A DNA stretch of 64,000 nucleotides from Xestospongia bergquistia (Eukaryota; Porifera; Demospongiae; Haplosclerida; Petrosiidae), in the NCBI GenBank assembly GCA_963965975.1, contig OZ014414.1:2517501-2581500 (forward strand). Reading direction: 5' to 3'. Both the position numbers and the translations under genes were made by a program. The notes under the pieces were generated by a model. It worked only from the letters and a program-made list of their open reading frames with translations, was not told the DNA's origin and ran no database searches. This document shows positions 46,332 to 56,809 of this stretch, piece by piece (the stretch's first letter is position 1; the number at the start of each line of letters is the position of its first letter).

Positions 46332-47443
46332 TCTGTGTAATAAATAATGATATGGTCACTAACAAACATACATGAAGTAACTGTCAATCAAGATATAAAC
46401 TAAGGACAGCTTGTTTAGAATATACTACATGGACACATGATCATTTACCTGCTGCCATTTTCATGTAAATATAGACTCTCAATACTATATCACAGTGTAG
46501 TTGGGAGTGACATGACTAGTTAACAAGTGTCAGGTCAACATTTCTTAAAGTAATAAAGGCAATCTAACTCATCTTTAGTGACCAGTAATGAATAAAACAC
46601 AAACTCTATATGATAGGTTCCTCCTTGCATACTCAATTCAGACTTATAGTTTGTATAATTATAAACAAGAATAACAATATCCTAGATAAGCGTTGGAAAT
46701 AATTGGTAAGCTGATTTCATCAATTAATATCAACCGAGCTGTTTTTTGACTCAACATATTTGACTGAATTATAACAAGTTTATTCTTAGGTAGGATAAAT
46801 GCACTGTCAGTATTCTGTCTCACTTTATGATTGCACTTGTCTTATTTGTTGCATTCTACATTATAACACTGTTTTTCTGTTTGTTGTTAACATGATTATG
46901 TATGAACTTTATCAAACTACTAATGCACATCAGTGGAAAGTAATGATCTTTTATTATTAGACTCTACCAGGTATGAATGTAATGGTTTGCTTGCTTGGTT
47001 GTCTTTGCAATTGGATGCTCATGAGCTCTTAGAAGAAACCACACCCACCATTGAAGACAAGTTCAGTTTTTGTGAACTTTTGTCCAATCATTTTCTGGTC
47101 ATTCTATCTATTTTATTAATTAAGACATGAGTTAAAACAATAGTTTTTGAGTAGTGAATTTGGTAAAAACTGTTCTAGAGCATACATGTTTTGTAAGGTC
47201 AATAACACTAATTAAGTTTAGCATAGTTTGATGAGCTATTATTGTTTATGAAATAGTCAAGACTATTTATGAAATATTAATTATTATGACTTATTATTTC
47301 ACTCTTCTACCCACTATAATAGTACTAATAACAAAATAGAAACAGTAAATCACAGTATCATAATTATAGAGCTAGTTTGTGCACTCAAATAGTGTGTTCA
47401 GTATGGTCAAAATAATTATTTAAGCAATTCACTAAGAGGTTAG

Positions 47444-47763
47444 TGTTCGCAGGCGCGTTTGTAAATCCGTCACTGAGATATCTCAATAGACTCACAGGAA
47501 ATCAATTATTTTTAAAGATAGAAATATAGAATAGAATACACAAATCAGATAAGGCCCTACTTAAATACACAACTGAAAAGAGCAGAGCCTCAAGTCATAA
47601 GGACAAAGACCCAAACAAAAATATAACAAAAAACACAATAAACAAAGAGATGGCTAAGAGAAGGAAGAGCTAGGATGAGATACATTAATTAAAACCTATT
47701 AACACATATACAGTAGTCAACACATGACACACAACTGCCTAATTACACACTCATATACCAACA
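47444..47763 (-). repeat. 3' LTR (copia element)
   Basis: 320 bp, matching 51,838-52,157 base for base as far as read. Confidence 0.95.
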
Positions 47764-47773
47764 CTCCCACTTA
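47764..47773 (-). promoter_or_regulatory. Polypurine tract
   Basis: On the minus strand the stop codon TAA runs directly into aagtgggag, immediately before the 3' LTR. This purine run is the expected plus-strand primer. Confidence 0.8.
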
Positions 47774-50700
47774 ATTTGACAGTTTGTGTTCCATTAGTCC
47801 CATACTCAATCGTAGAGTTTCGAATCTTCCTTTATTCAGTGGCTTGGTCAGTATGTCAGCAATCATGTCACTTGTTGGACAGTATCTCAGCTCAATTATT
47901 CTCTTCTGTAAAGCCTCACGAACATAGTGGTAACGAATATCAATGTGCTTTGTCCTTGCATGCATAATGGGATTTTTTGCGATGGCAATAGCCCCTTGAT
48001 TATCTTCCATCAGCACTGTTGGTGTAGTAGTGCTCACGTTCAAGTCTGACAATAACTTTCTCAACCAAGTTGCTTCTTGAGTAGCTGCACTAAGTGCCAC
48101 ATATTCAGCTTCAGACGTTGAGAGTGCAACAACTCCTTGCTTCTTGCTTAACCAGTCAATTGATCCTCCAGCCATTATGAACAAATTTCCAGTAGTTGAA
48201 TGACGATCATCTAAGTCTCCAGCCCAATCTGCATCAGAATATCCAATCAGCTGTCCATCATCTGTTTTTCCATATTTTAGTGCTAGATTAACTGTACCTT
48301 TGAGATACCTCAGAATCCTTTTTACAGCTGTCAGGTGTGCCTCTGTTGGTTTGGAGTTGAATTTCGACACTACTCCTACTGCATGAGCAATGTCAGGGCG
48401 AGTTGCTGTGGCAGCATATAACAGACTTCCAACCATTGATTGATACTTGTTTGGATCAACTGCTTTGCTAACACCATCATCCATTTTCAGCTCATTATTG
48501 ACATCAGCTGGAGTTGAAACAACTTTAGAGTCAGCAAATCCATACTTCTCAAGCACCTTTAAAATGTACTGTTTCTGGTGTACCCAGATGCACTTCTGAT
48601 CTTTGTCTTGCTCAATACTAATTCCAAGACAGTAATGGAGAGGTCCCATGTCTTTCATCTTGAATTGAGTTGCCAGGGTTTCTTTTATTCTCGTCATTTC
48701 CTCTGGAGTTTTGGTGATTACAATGAGATCGTCCACATAGACTGCAACGATAGTAATTGTGTCAGCTATTTGGATGTAGACACACGGGTCAGCAGTACTC
48801 TGTTTGAATCCAATGGACTCGATGTACTGCCTAAATGCTGTGTTCCAGCATCGTGGTGATTGCTTGAGACCATACAGCGATTTTTTCAGCTTGCATACCA
48901 GGTGCCTTTTTTCAGGTTGGACATAACCTTCTGGTTGCTCCATGTATATCTCCTCTTCTAGACTCCCATTTAGAAATGCTGTCACCACATCCATTTGATG
49001 AATCAACATATCGTTTTCAACTACAAAAGCTAGTAGTGCCCTGATTGATGAGAATCGCACCACAGGTGAGAAAGTTTCCTCATAGTCAATCCCATACTTC
49101 TGAGCATAACCCTTAGCAACCAAACGACCTTTGAACCGTTCCACTTTACCATCACTTCCATGTTTGACCTTGAATACCCACCTGCATCCAATAGGTTTGC
49201 GACCACTAGGTAGTTCTACCAGGTCCCATGTTTCATTTTCCATGAGTGATTTGTACTCCTCATCAGCAGCTGCTTTCCATTCTTTGGCACAATCACCAGT
49301 AAGAGCTTCTTCTATGCTTCTAGGTTCATTGATTTGGCACACATGATAGGCAACATGATGAACTTCATCATCTACTGATGCCACATCTGCATACTCATCT
49401 TGACCATATCTTACAGGTGGTCTCCTCTGGCGTTCTGTACGACATTGAACTTCATTCTGTTGTTGTTGCTTCTCTTTTAGTTGTTCATCTTTCTCTTCAT
49501 TCGAATCAGTATTCACTTCCACTGTGTACTTTGACTTGGTTACTTCTCTGAGTCCAAAGTCTGCTTCATTGAATATCACATCACGTCTTATGACCACTTG
49601 TGAATTCATTTCATCCAACAGCCTGTACCCTTTTGACTCCTTACAGTACCCAACAAAACGAAGTTTTTCTGATTTCTTGTCTAATTTCTGTCGCTTATTA
49701 TCTGGAATATGAGCATAGGCAATACACCCAAACACTTTCAGGTGACCAATATTTGGTTTCCTTCCATACCATTGCTCATATGGTGTTGTATTGTTCTTAA
49801 CAGCTGTTGTTGGTGTTCTATTTTGAATATACGCTGCTGTGGCAACTGCTTCTGCCCAATACTTGTCGGATAGTCCAGCATGAGCTATCATAGATCGAGC
49901 TGATTCCATTAGTGTTCGGTTCATACGTTCAGCTACTCCATTTTGTTCAGGCGTGTGAGGTACAGTCAGCTCATGACGTATCCCCTTTGACTTTAGATAA
50001 GTCTTAAATTCTCCCGACAAATACTCTCCACCATTGTCTGTTCGTATGGCTCCAATTCTTTGGCGACAATCATTTGTAGTGAGTGCCTCGAACTCTTTGA
50101 ATTTTTCGAATACTTCTGACTTGTATTTAATGAAGTAAACAGCACAGCAACGTGAATAATCATCGATAAAGGTTACAAAATATCGTCGTCCACCAATATA
50201 TTCTGTGGGCATTGGTCCACAAACATCACTATGTACCAATTGAAGCTTTCGGGTCGAAGGTATTTCTCCCACTGGCTTAAATGGGGCTCGATGCATTTTT
50301 CCTTCCACACATCCTTCACAAAACGACAACTTCGATGCTTTTGAGAATCTCATTCCATTTGCCAATTTCTTCTGAACAATTTCTTGGAGTCGTTGTCCAT
50401 TCACATGCCCTAGCCTTTGATGCCACAGATCCATCTCATTTGTTTCTTTGGATGCTGTTGCAACTGAGGCTTGTTGTTGAGAGATGGTAGGTTCACAGTC
50501 CAAGTGATACATCTTTCCTATTAACGAACCCATACCAGATAGGTTTCCTTTCCTGTCTCTGATCCAGCATCTGAATTGACCAAATTTTACAATGTTTCCC
50601 CTTGCAGCTGCTGCTCTCACAGAAAACAAATTGCAGGTCAGCTTGGGAACGTACAGTACTTCATGAATGATAGACTCCTTTGGCTTACTCATTTTGAATA

Positions 50701-51715
50701 GCATGTAAACCCTAACTTTTCCAATGCCAACAGCATTGACCACACGACCATCGCCCAACCCGACCTTCTCTGGCTTCTCGAATTCACGGTAATCTGACAA
50801 CAGTTCTTTATCCCGTGTCATATGACTTGATGCTCCAGAGTCCACAAGCCATTTGTCCTTTTGAGAGGAGTCCTTTGAGCCAAGTGACACTGCAAACGCT
50901 CCTGGACTGGCTGAATCCACGTCCGAGTGTTTTTCTTCTGCAGGTTTGGCTCTATGCGTAGGTCTTGGTCGTTCTTGTTCTTTCTTTCTTGGGCAGTTAC
51001 GACGAAAGTGACCTTCCTCACCACAATAAAAACACTTGAGCCTACTTGCTTGCTTTGTTCTCTTCTGATGAGCTCCCACTAGTGCTGAGGCCGTGCCACG
51101 ATTGACACTAGACAACGTACTAGTTCTACTTGAGTGTCCGTTTATCTTCTGTTCCTCATGAATTAAGGCTTGTTGGACAAAATTTAATCTCACATCATCA
51201 ACGCGAGCCTCCAGAGCTGTCACCAGGGTAGAATAGCTCTGAGGTAGACTTCCCAGCAATGTAACCACCTGGTCCTCCTCTGAAATAGGAGCTCCAATTG
51301 CTGCTAACCTATCAGTGATTTCCTTCATATGTTTCAGATGTGCTTCCATTGATGATCCTTCTTTCATTTCAGTTCGAAAGTACTGCTTCTTCAGGAAGAG
51401 TTTGTTAGCTAGAGTATCTCGCTCAAAATGGTTGCGTAGAGAATCCCAGGCTTCCTTTGGTTGTTCACATGAAGTCACTAAGTACAGCTGTGGAGTACTA
51501 ATGGCTATAATAATTGTAGAAAATGTTCTCTGTGATCTCCTTCGAAATTCCACCTGTGCCTGAGCGTTTGCATCTTCTGCAAGTACCTCTGTACCATCTA
51601 TGAATCCCCAGAGTCCTTTTGCCAGCAACAAGTGACGCATCTGGAACTTCCACGTAATCCAGTTTGAACTGTCCAGCTTGTCAATTGACCACTTTTCATC
51701 CACAGTTCCAGCCAT
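47771..51715 (-). CDS. Copia-type Gag-Pol polyprotein (1,314 aa)
   Basis: A single uninterrupted ORF makes all the proteins needed for retrotransposition. Domains run in copia order, with integrase before reverse transcriptase. Gag is followed by a CCHC knuckle (CFYCGEEGHFRRNC, 228-241). The protease has VDSGAS (291-296). The integrase zinc region starts WHQRLGH (431) with CEGC (466-469). The integrase core has Asp497, Asp560 (RTDNGGE) and Glu596 with D-35-E spacing. The reverse transcriptase has YVDD (993-996). RNase H carries DADWAGD. There is no frameshift between gag and pol, so Gag must be made by processing or another route. The start is the first ATG, 122 nt inside the 5' LTR. All key residues visible are intact, which fits the identical LTRs and suggests a potentially active copy. 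Confidence 0.97.
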   Translation of the reverse strand: MAGTVDEKWSIDKLDSSNWITWKFQMRHLLLAKGLWGFIDGTEVLAEDANAQAQVEFRRRSQRTFSTIIIAISTPQLYLVTSCEQPKEAWDSLRNHFERDTLANKLFLKKQYFRTEMKEGSSMEAHLKHMKEITDRLAAIGAPISEEDQVVTLLGSLPQSYSTLVTALEARVDDVRLNFVQQALIHEEQKINGHSSRTSTLSSVNRGTASALVGAHQKRTKQASRLKCFYCGEEGHFRRNCPRKKEQERPRPTHRAKPAEEKHSDVDSASPGAFAVSLGSKDSSQKDKWLVDSGASSHMTRDKELLSDYREFEKPEKVGLGDGRVVNAVGIGKVRVYMLFKMSKPKESIIHEVLYVPKLTCNLFSVRAAAARGNIVKFGQFRCWIRDRKGNLSGMGSLIGKMYHLDCEPTISQQQASVATASKETNEMDLWHQRLGHVNGQRLQEIVQKKLANGMRFSKASKLSFCEGCVEGKMHRAPFKPVGEIPSTRKLQLVHSDVCGPMPTEYIGGRRYFVTFIDDYSRCCAVYFIKYKSEVFEKFKEFEALTTNDCRQRIGAIRTDNGGEYLSGEFKTYLKSKGIRHELTVPHTPEQNGVAERMNRTLMESARSMIAHAGLSDKYWAEAVATAAYIQNRTPTTAVKNNTTPYEQWYGRKPNIGHLKVFGCIAYAHIPDNKRQKLDKKSEKLRFVGYCKESKGYRLLDEMNSQVVIRRDVIFNEADFGLREVTKSKYTVEVNTDSNEEKDEQLKEKQQQQNEVQCRTERQRRPPVRYGQDEYADVASVDDEVHHVAYHVCQINEPRSIEEALTGDCAKEWKAAADEEYKSLMENETWDLVELPSGRKPIGCRWVFKVKHGSDGKVERFKGRLVAKGYAQKYGIDYEETFSPVVRFSSIRALLAFVVENDMLIHQMDVVTAFLNGSLEEEIYMEQPEGYVQPEKRHLVCKLKKSLYGLKQSPRCWNTAFRQYIESIGFKQSTADPCVYIQIADTITIVAVYVDDLIVITKTPEEMTRIKETLATQFKMKDMGPLHYCLGISIEQDKDQKCIWVHQKQYILKVLEKYGFADSKVVSTPADVNNELKMDDGVSKAVDPNKYQSMVGSLLYAATATRPDIAHAVGVVSKFNSKPTEAHLTAVKRILRYLKGTVNLALKYGKTDDGQLIGYSDADWAGDLDDRHSTTGNLFIMAGGSIDWLSKKQGVVALSTSEAEYVALSAATQEATWLRKLLSDLNVSTTTPTVLMEDNQGAIAIAKNPIMHARTKHIDIRYHYVREALQKRIIELRYCPTSDMIADILTKPLNKGRFETLRLSMGLMEHKLSN

Positions 51716-51819
51716 TCTTCACAACTGCAGTGAATCCAGAAAAGGTTTGTTTCGTGACAACACAGTTCTTCCCGCACTTCTGGCAGAAATAAGTTTCTCC
51801 TTTTTGACAGATTTACTTC

Positions 51820-51837
51820 GAGTCTGGGCTCATAACC
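51820..51837 (-). promoter_or_regulatory. Primer-binding site for initiator tRNA-Met half-molecule
   Basis: Directly inside the 5' LTR the minus strand reads GGTTATGAGCCCAGACTC, complementary to …CTGGGCTCATAACC, the anticodon stem-loop region (CAU) of a tRNA-Met. Priming from an internal tRNA-iMet site rather than the 3' end is the known habit of the copia/Ty1 group. Confidence 0.8.
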
Positions 51838-52157
51838 TGTTCGCAGGCGCGTTTGTAAATCCGTCACTGAGATATCTCAATAGACTCACAGGAAATCAAT
51901 TATTTTTAAAGATAGAAATATAGAATAGAATACACAAATCAGATAAGGCCCTACTTAAATACACAACTGAAAAGAGCAGAGCCTCAAGTCATAAGGACAA
52001 AGACCCAAACAAAAATATAACAAAAAACACAATAAACAAAGAGATGGCTAAGAGAAGGAAGAGCTAGGATGAGATACATTAATTAAAACCTATTAACACA
52101 TATACAGTAGTCAACACATGACACACAACTGCCTAATTACACACTCATATACCAACA
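51838..52157 (-). repeat. 5' LTR (copia element)
   Basis: Identical to the 3' LTR as far as read. It should hold the promoter on the minus strand. Confidence 0.95.
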
Positions 52158-52429
52158 GTTAGCAGCTTCCAAGGCCACTTGATAAAAACCAATATTTTTA
52201 TTGTTTATGAAATTGTCATCTATTATTAACAAGAATAGTGTCATATTATGATTTATAATATCATAATTCTGGAGTAAACTGCATATCATTACCAGCTGTA
52301 TAACTGTACATAAATGTTTCAGTATTCAGTTTTTTAATCACAATATCAATTGACAATAAAGTACAAAAGCCTGGCTACTACATCTATTAAAGACATATAA
52401 AACAAAAGCTAATTAAAGATATTTTGAAT

Positions 52430-52960
52430 ATTGTCAATAAGTTCTTTGTAAATCAACTAAAGGACTTTTAATAAAAAAAGTAATATCACTTTCCAGTAAA
52501 AGTAAGGAAGTAAAAAATCTGAAAATATAAAAAGGGAACCAGATATCAAGAATTCTCTATAACATTATAAAAATGAGAGTAAACATCTGACACTGTACCT
52601 CCTTAAGAGCCTTAAAGGGGGATCCCAAAGTCTCAGATTTAAAATATAAGTTGTGAATATACAAGGAAACTATATTTAACAGGTTATTACCTTATTGCTT
52701 CCAAGGACAACAACACCACTATGTCAACAAAATATAGACTGGTGCTCTCAAGAGAGATAAGTACAGCCCTAGCGCGGGTCTGATTTGAAATACCGGAACT
52801 AACTGCAATGCGTAAATTAGAAAGTAGTTCACTCGTATGGACTCGTTTGCTATTGTTTAACAGGAAGTATTCTGTCCTCTCCCTATATATATTTTGAGTG
52901 AATGTTAGTTTCACAGTCTTGTATTTGCTTTGTGTGTTTATGAAATCATTACCCAACCCC
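52430..52960 (-). repeat. Dispersed upstream block, copy 4
   Basis: It matches 45.26-45.70 kb closely. On the minus strand it is open for 89 codons to a gtaataacc donor, but the frame is not kept in the other copies. A leader exon or promoter is therefore more likely than a protein. Confidence 0.5.
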
Positions 52961-53137
52961 GTTTAGACTTCCTGTTCCTTAGTGATCTATGCAACATGCT
53001 GTATAAATCATCCATATTATGAGATTATTTAGGTATTTTGAGTTTTGTATTATGTTGAATTTGGATGTGTTACTACTCAAATAAAGACAATAACTATAAC
53101 TGAGGGAATACACAATAATTTACATACAAAAATACAT

Positions 53138-53312
53138 GACTTATTATTTCACTCTTCTACCCACTATTATAGTACTAATAACAAAATAGAAACAGTAAAT
53201 CACAGTATCATATAGAGCTAGTTTGTGCACTCAAATAGTGTGTTCAGCATGGCCAAAAAATTATTTAAGCAATTCACTAAGAGTTTAGCAGCTTCCAAGG
53301 CCACTTGATAAA
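53138..53312. repeat. Paralogous empty site of the copia insertion
   Basis: It matches 47,280-47,443 plus 52,158-52,185 as one continuous sequence. It reads actaagagtttagcagcttc where the filled site has actaagaggttag, the element, then gttagcagcttc. It holds only a single target-site copy. Confidence 0.92.
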
Positions 53313-53950
53313 ATTTATAACTTTCTCTATCATATTTTCATCTAATAAAAACAAAAGAAACAAGATTAAAAATGTCTAAAATTTAAAAAAATAACAATGA
53401 AAATGAAACATGTATTATTAAAGGATAGATTGTTTACACAGGCTGTAGCACTATAAAGAAGCGTTTTTTAAAAAAATTAAAGAACGTTAAAAGTTTAAGT
53501 AGTCATGCTCAATATTTTAGTGCTCATAGTAAAGTAAAAATAAATTCATTGGTTGCTAGTGTCAATGCATAGGAGTTAGCTTTTGTTTGTGACACTGGAA
53601 AGTTGCATACAGTAATACAAAGAATGAAAACAAACATGTAGATGTAATGTATATATTGATTAAGGGGTTGATATAAATCAAAAAACCTGGCAATAAGGGA
53701 TTTATAAAAGATAAAATCATTTTATAACTTGACTATATAAACAAACTAAAGTTATTTCTTTTTAACACATCATCTTTTAATGGTCTGAAGTAGTATCATG
53801 ATTAGGGATAGAAAAATCACAAACATTATCTTAAGCGTGAATTATAAAAATTAATATAAAAGATATGTCAACAAAGTGTATGTCAATGTTTACCATTTGT
53901 ATCAATTATGCCTGTTGTATATGAATAACCTTAATTATAGTAATACTTAC

Positions 53951-54007
53951 CACTACATCCTGATGCATCTTCATGAGTAACAATACAAAAGTCTTCAAGT
54001 GATGCAT
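53951..54007 (-). CDS. 57-nt linker exon of the 56-kb gene
   Basis: The exon lies between acceptor tcttttag and donor gtaagt, 19 codons, phase 1 at both ends, reading DASLEDFCIVTHEDASGCS. It follows the 55.9-56.8 kb exon on the minus strand with matching phase. The next exon downstream is uncertain because the copia element and duplicated Death exons follow. Confidence 0.65.
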
Positions 54008-54832
54008 CTAAAAGATAAATAAAGAAAAGTGCATATTATTATGTTAATAAGACAAAAAATAAATAGAATTAATATAACACAAACATGTAACTAATAATGA
54101 CATAATAGTGATGTAATAGCATACATGTACCAATTAACAGAGCAGAAGTGTCAATGTGGCATCATATGATATCATTAACATTGTTATGATTATCACTTTG
54201 TTGTTATTATGTTTTAATATTCCATTTTCTCAACAATACTTTAACGTTCATAAAAACTTGATAACTATTTACATATTCTTTTACATATTTTGTATTAATA
54301 AAAACTTAGTTCATAAATTTGGTAAATACATTACAAAGAGGTAAATAGTCTAAATACATTACATTGCAATGGGACTGAGCTTAACATTATACCATTAACA
54401 ACTACACAAATCAGTAACAATAAGTCATTCTATATTGTGAACATTTAATATTGTTATGACAAGATTTCTTTGTAATGGTACCCAATTTTCTAACTTAGTG
54501 AGGTCCCTCAACATTTTTGCTTATACAGCAATATAAACTTTAATCAACAATGATATCAGTATAGGAATAGCTGCTATATATAATGCATAGAATCCTTTTA
54601 GGTATCAGGTTACTAGCAAATTTATGACTGAAAGTTGACACAAAATGTGTAATTAATATCCACAGAAATTTATACTCGGTAGTAGGTTTATATAGAGGAA
54701 GAAATTTGCCATCAGCAAAGGTAAACTTAATTTAAGCTTGGTAACTCATTATCTAAGTGGTGTTATCTTTAAGTGAACTTCAGGGCTATAGTTTGGAAAG
54801 ACACTACTAGAGAGTTTGGATAGCTATACCTA

Positions 54833-55230
54833 CTGTAAGGGTATAAATTTTCGTGGGGGATTTAATTTCACTGTATTCGTGGGTTGTTGTTATATCACGA
54901 AATTTAACTTTTATTCCACCCACGCATAATCACGCAAAGGGATTCATGTCGGTCACTTCTTTCTCTTTACACTGTCTGCAGTACTTCTCCGTCAACTGCC
55001 TCCCAGATTTTCTTGTATATAGGGTACCCTCTCACCATGGATTTATAGGAATAGGTAGCCATAATTCGCGAAAATCACGCTTGTGATCACAACACGTGCC
55101 TGATACCACACCCATTAATTAATACTTCACACCCACTAAACACGAAAATTAATACCAACGAAATTTAAATAATAAAGCAAAATTTAAAAAACACGAAGAT
55201 TTAAACCCTCGAAAATTTGTACCCTTACGG
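54833..55230. mobile_element. MITE family 2 (398 bp, TA target)
   Basis: The ends ctgtaagggtataaattttcg and its near-complement (cgaaaatttgtacccttacgg) form terminal inverted repeats. TA flanks both ends (54,831-54,832; 55,231-55,232), as in Tc1/mariner-type elements. The inside is rich in cacgaa/ttcgtg motifs and has no transposase ORF. Confidence 0.85.
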
Positions 55231-55239
55231 TATTAACTA

Positions 55240-55930
55240 TTATGTGCAAGGTATGTGAGGCTTAAGATTTATGAAAAAAGTAACATTATATAATCCTTAA
55301 ACAAACCTATTATTGTATCATTGTGACTACATGTAGTAAATGTGACAAATGTGATCAACCATGAGGAAATTACATACAATGATACATTACTGAATGTTTT
55401 TACCAACATGCTTTCCAAAATAGTAGCCACACGTATTTTGGACAAGATTTTGTTGCTAGTTAAAAATGTATAGATTCTGCAGCCGTTTATTTTGTTGAGG
55501 AACAGGTAATAATACTTTCATTTAACGTAGGTCGTCTCAATTTGCATAATTTGGCCTATATATATATATATATAATTTAATCAAGAAAATGGTTAGAGGA
55601 AAAAGGAAGGAATTGTTAAGGCATTGTTACAGTTTAACAAGAGAATATAAGTGAATTATTTCAGTCTTTATTATCAAGCAGAAATCATAATCACAGATTT
55701 CTTAAATTATTTTTATTTACAATGTCTTTCTATAGCCCTCAAAGGAAAAAATCCCATAATTTCGAGTATGAGGATGAAGAACATAATAAACAAACAAGTA
55801 GTCATGCATTTCAATATCCCACCTTTATTCAATATCAAGTTTAAAGTATGGCCTTGGGTGTAGGGTCAGTGTATTTATTCTGCCTATGCACAATATCATC
55901 ATGCCATATATAATACTATTACAAAACTCA
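55240..55930. other. Intron, no exon recognised
   Basis: Contains a (TA)n run at 55,556-55,575. The ORF continuing leftward from the 56-kb exon past its donor is intronic. Confidence 0.5.
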
Positions 55931-55931
55931 C

Positions 55932-56753
55932 CAAACCAAGGGAGTTGATGAGATTCATTGATGCAGGCAGTTATATGGTTGACACAACAAGTAACTGTTT
56001 TCCAGTCAGCATTTAAACGACAGAAATGTTCTGCAGGTTCATTATCAAGGGAGCATATTTTACAGTAAAAATATTCTTCAAGATTTTTAGAGTCAATCAT
56101 ATAACGGAAAATGCTAACAACTTCAAGAATGCCATTAAGGATTGCTTCACGTAAAGCATAGCATCTTTTTAATGGGTCAGTACTGTATATTGCGATCCAG
56201 CAATCCCCATTAATTAAAAGAATGCTACCAAAATCTGAGCATAATGTAATAGCATTGGGATTCCGAGGAGTGAGAGTTGATGGGTCTCTGAGTTGAAACT
56301 TTGGCGAATGATTACGATGTAAAAGGGTCATGACTAATCCATTGAACATTCCTTGAGGAAGAGGTGTCATATTCCATGACAAAATTAAGGGGTCATTATA
56401 TTGTTTAAAAGGAGCTGGTATAGATTTATATTCTGTAAACTGATTGATATCAGCTTGCATATCTTGAGCTGATGTGTGTGTTTGAAAATTTGCCAATGCT
56501 ACTTCATTTTGTTGTAGTTTTCGTTCTTGCTGTTCTTGTTGTTGTTGTTGTTCTTGCTGTTGTTCTTGTTGCTGCTGCTGCTGTGGTTGTTGTTCTTTAG
56601 CATCCTTCACTCCTTCAAATGACTTTGATAGACTTGCTTTACTAACAAAACCAGAAGATAGATTCATATCATTTACATGACCTGGAGGCACAGAACACGC
56701 ATGACTATGTAAAGATGATAATGATGTCCAAGATGTGGGTGGAGGTAAGCTCC
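55932..56753 (-). CDS. PolyQ plus ROCO-type C-terminal domain exon
   Basis: The exon has 274 codons, phase 1 at both ends (ttctattag; gtgagt). It opens GSLPPPTSWTSLSSLHSH and continues through a Gln/Glu tract of about 28 residues. It then carries the domain seen at the C-terminus of the ROCO-like protein at 4 kb: PAPFKQYNDPLILSWNMTP, GDCWIAIYSTDP, a Cys-rich YFYCKIC…HFC and PWFG at the donor. The P-loop and COR parts are absent, so this gene has combined only the last domain with a Death exon upstream (60.4-60.7 kb) through linker exons. The function of the domain is unknown; its Cys/His spacing could bind metal. The polyQ is encoded by mixed caa and cag codons. Confidence 0.7.
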
Positions 56754-56809
56754 CTAATAGAAAATAGTAAATAGTGACAGTAAAGCATTAGAAACTGCTA
56801 AATTTAAAA

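Larger units (their letters stand above)
47444..52157 (-). mobile_element. Complete Ty1/copia LTR retrotransposon, young insertion
   Basis: Two 320-bp LTRs (47,444-47,763 and 51,838-52,157) look identical by eye. Each begins tgttcgcagg and ends ataccaaca on the plus strand (TG…CA). The element is flanked by the 5-bp duplication GTTAG (47,439-47,443; 52,158-52,162). It contains one intact gag-pol ORF, a primer-binding site and a polypurine tract. The pre-insertion sequence survives in a paralogous copy at 53,138-53,312. Confidence 0.97.

Noticed and set aside
48578-51923. Plus-strand ORFs across the copia element
   Set aside because: Antisense shadows of the 1,314-codon polyprotein.
52687-52956. 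89-codon minus ORF with a hydrophobic end
   Set aside because: Homologous blocks at 9.7, 12.9 and 45.5 kb have stops in this frame, so it is not conserved as protein.
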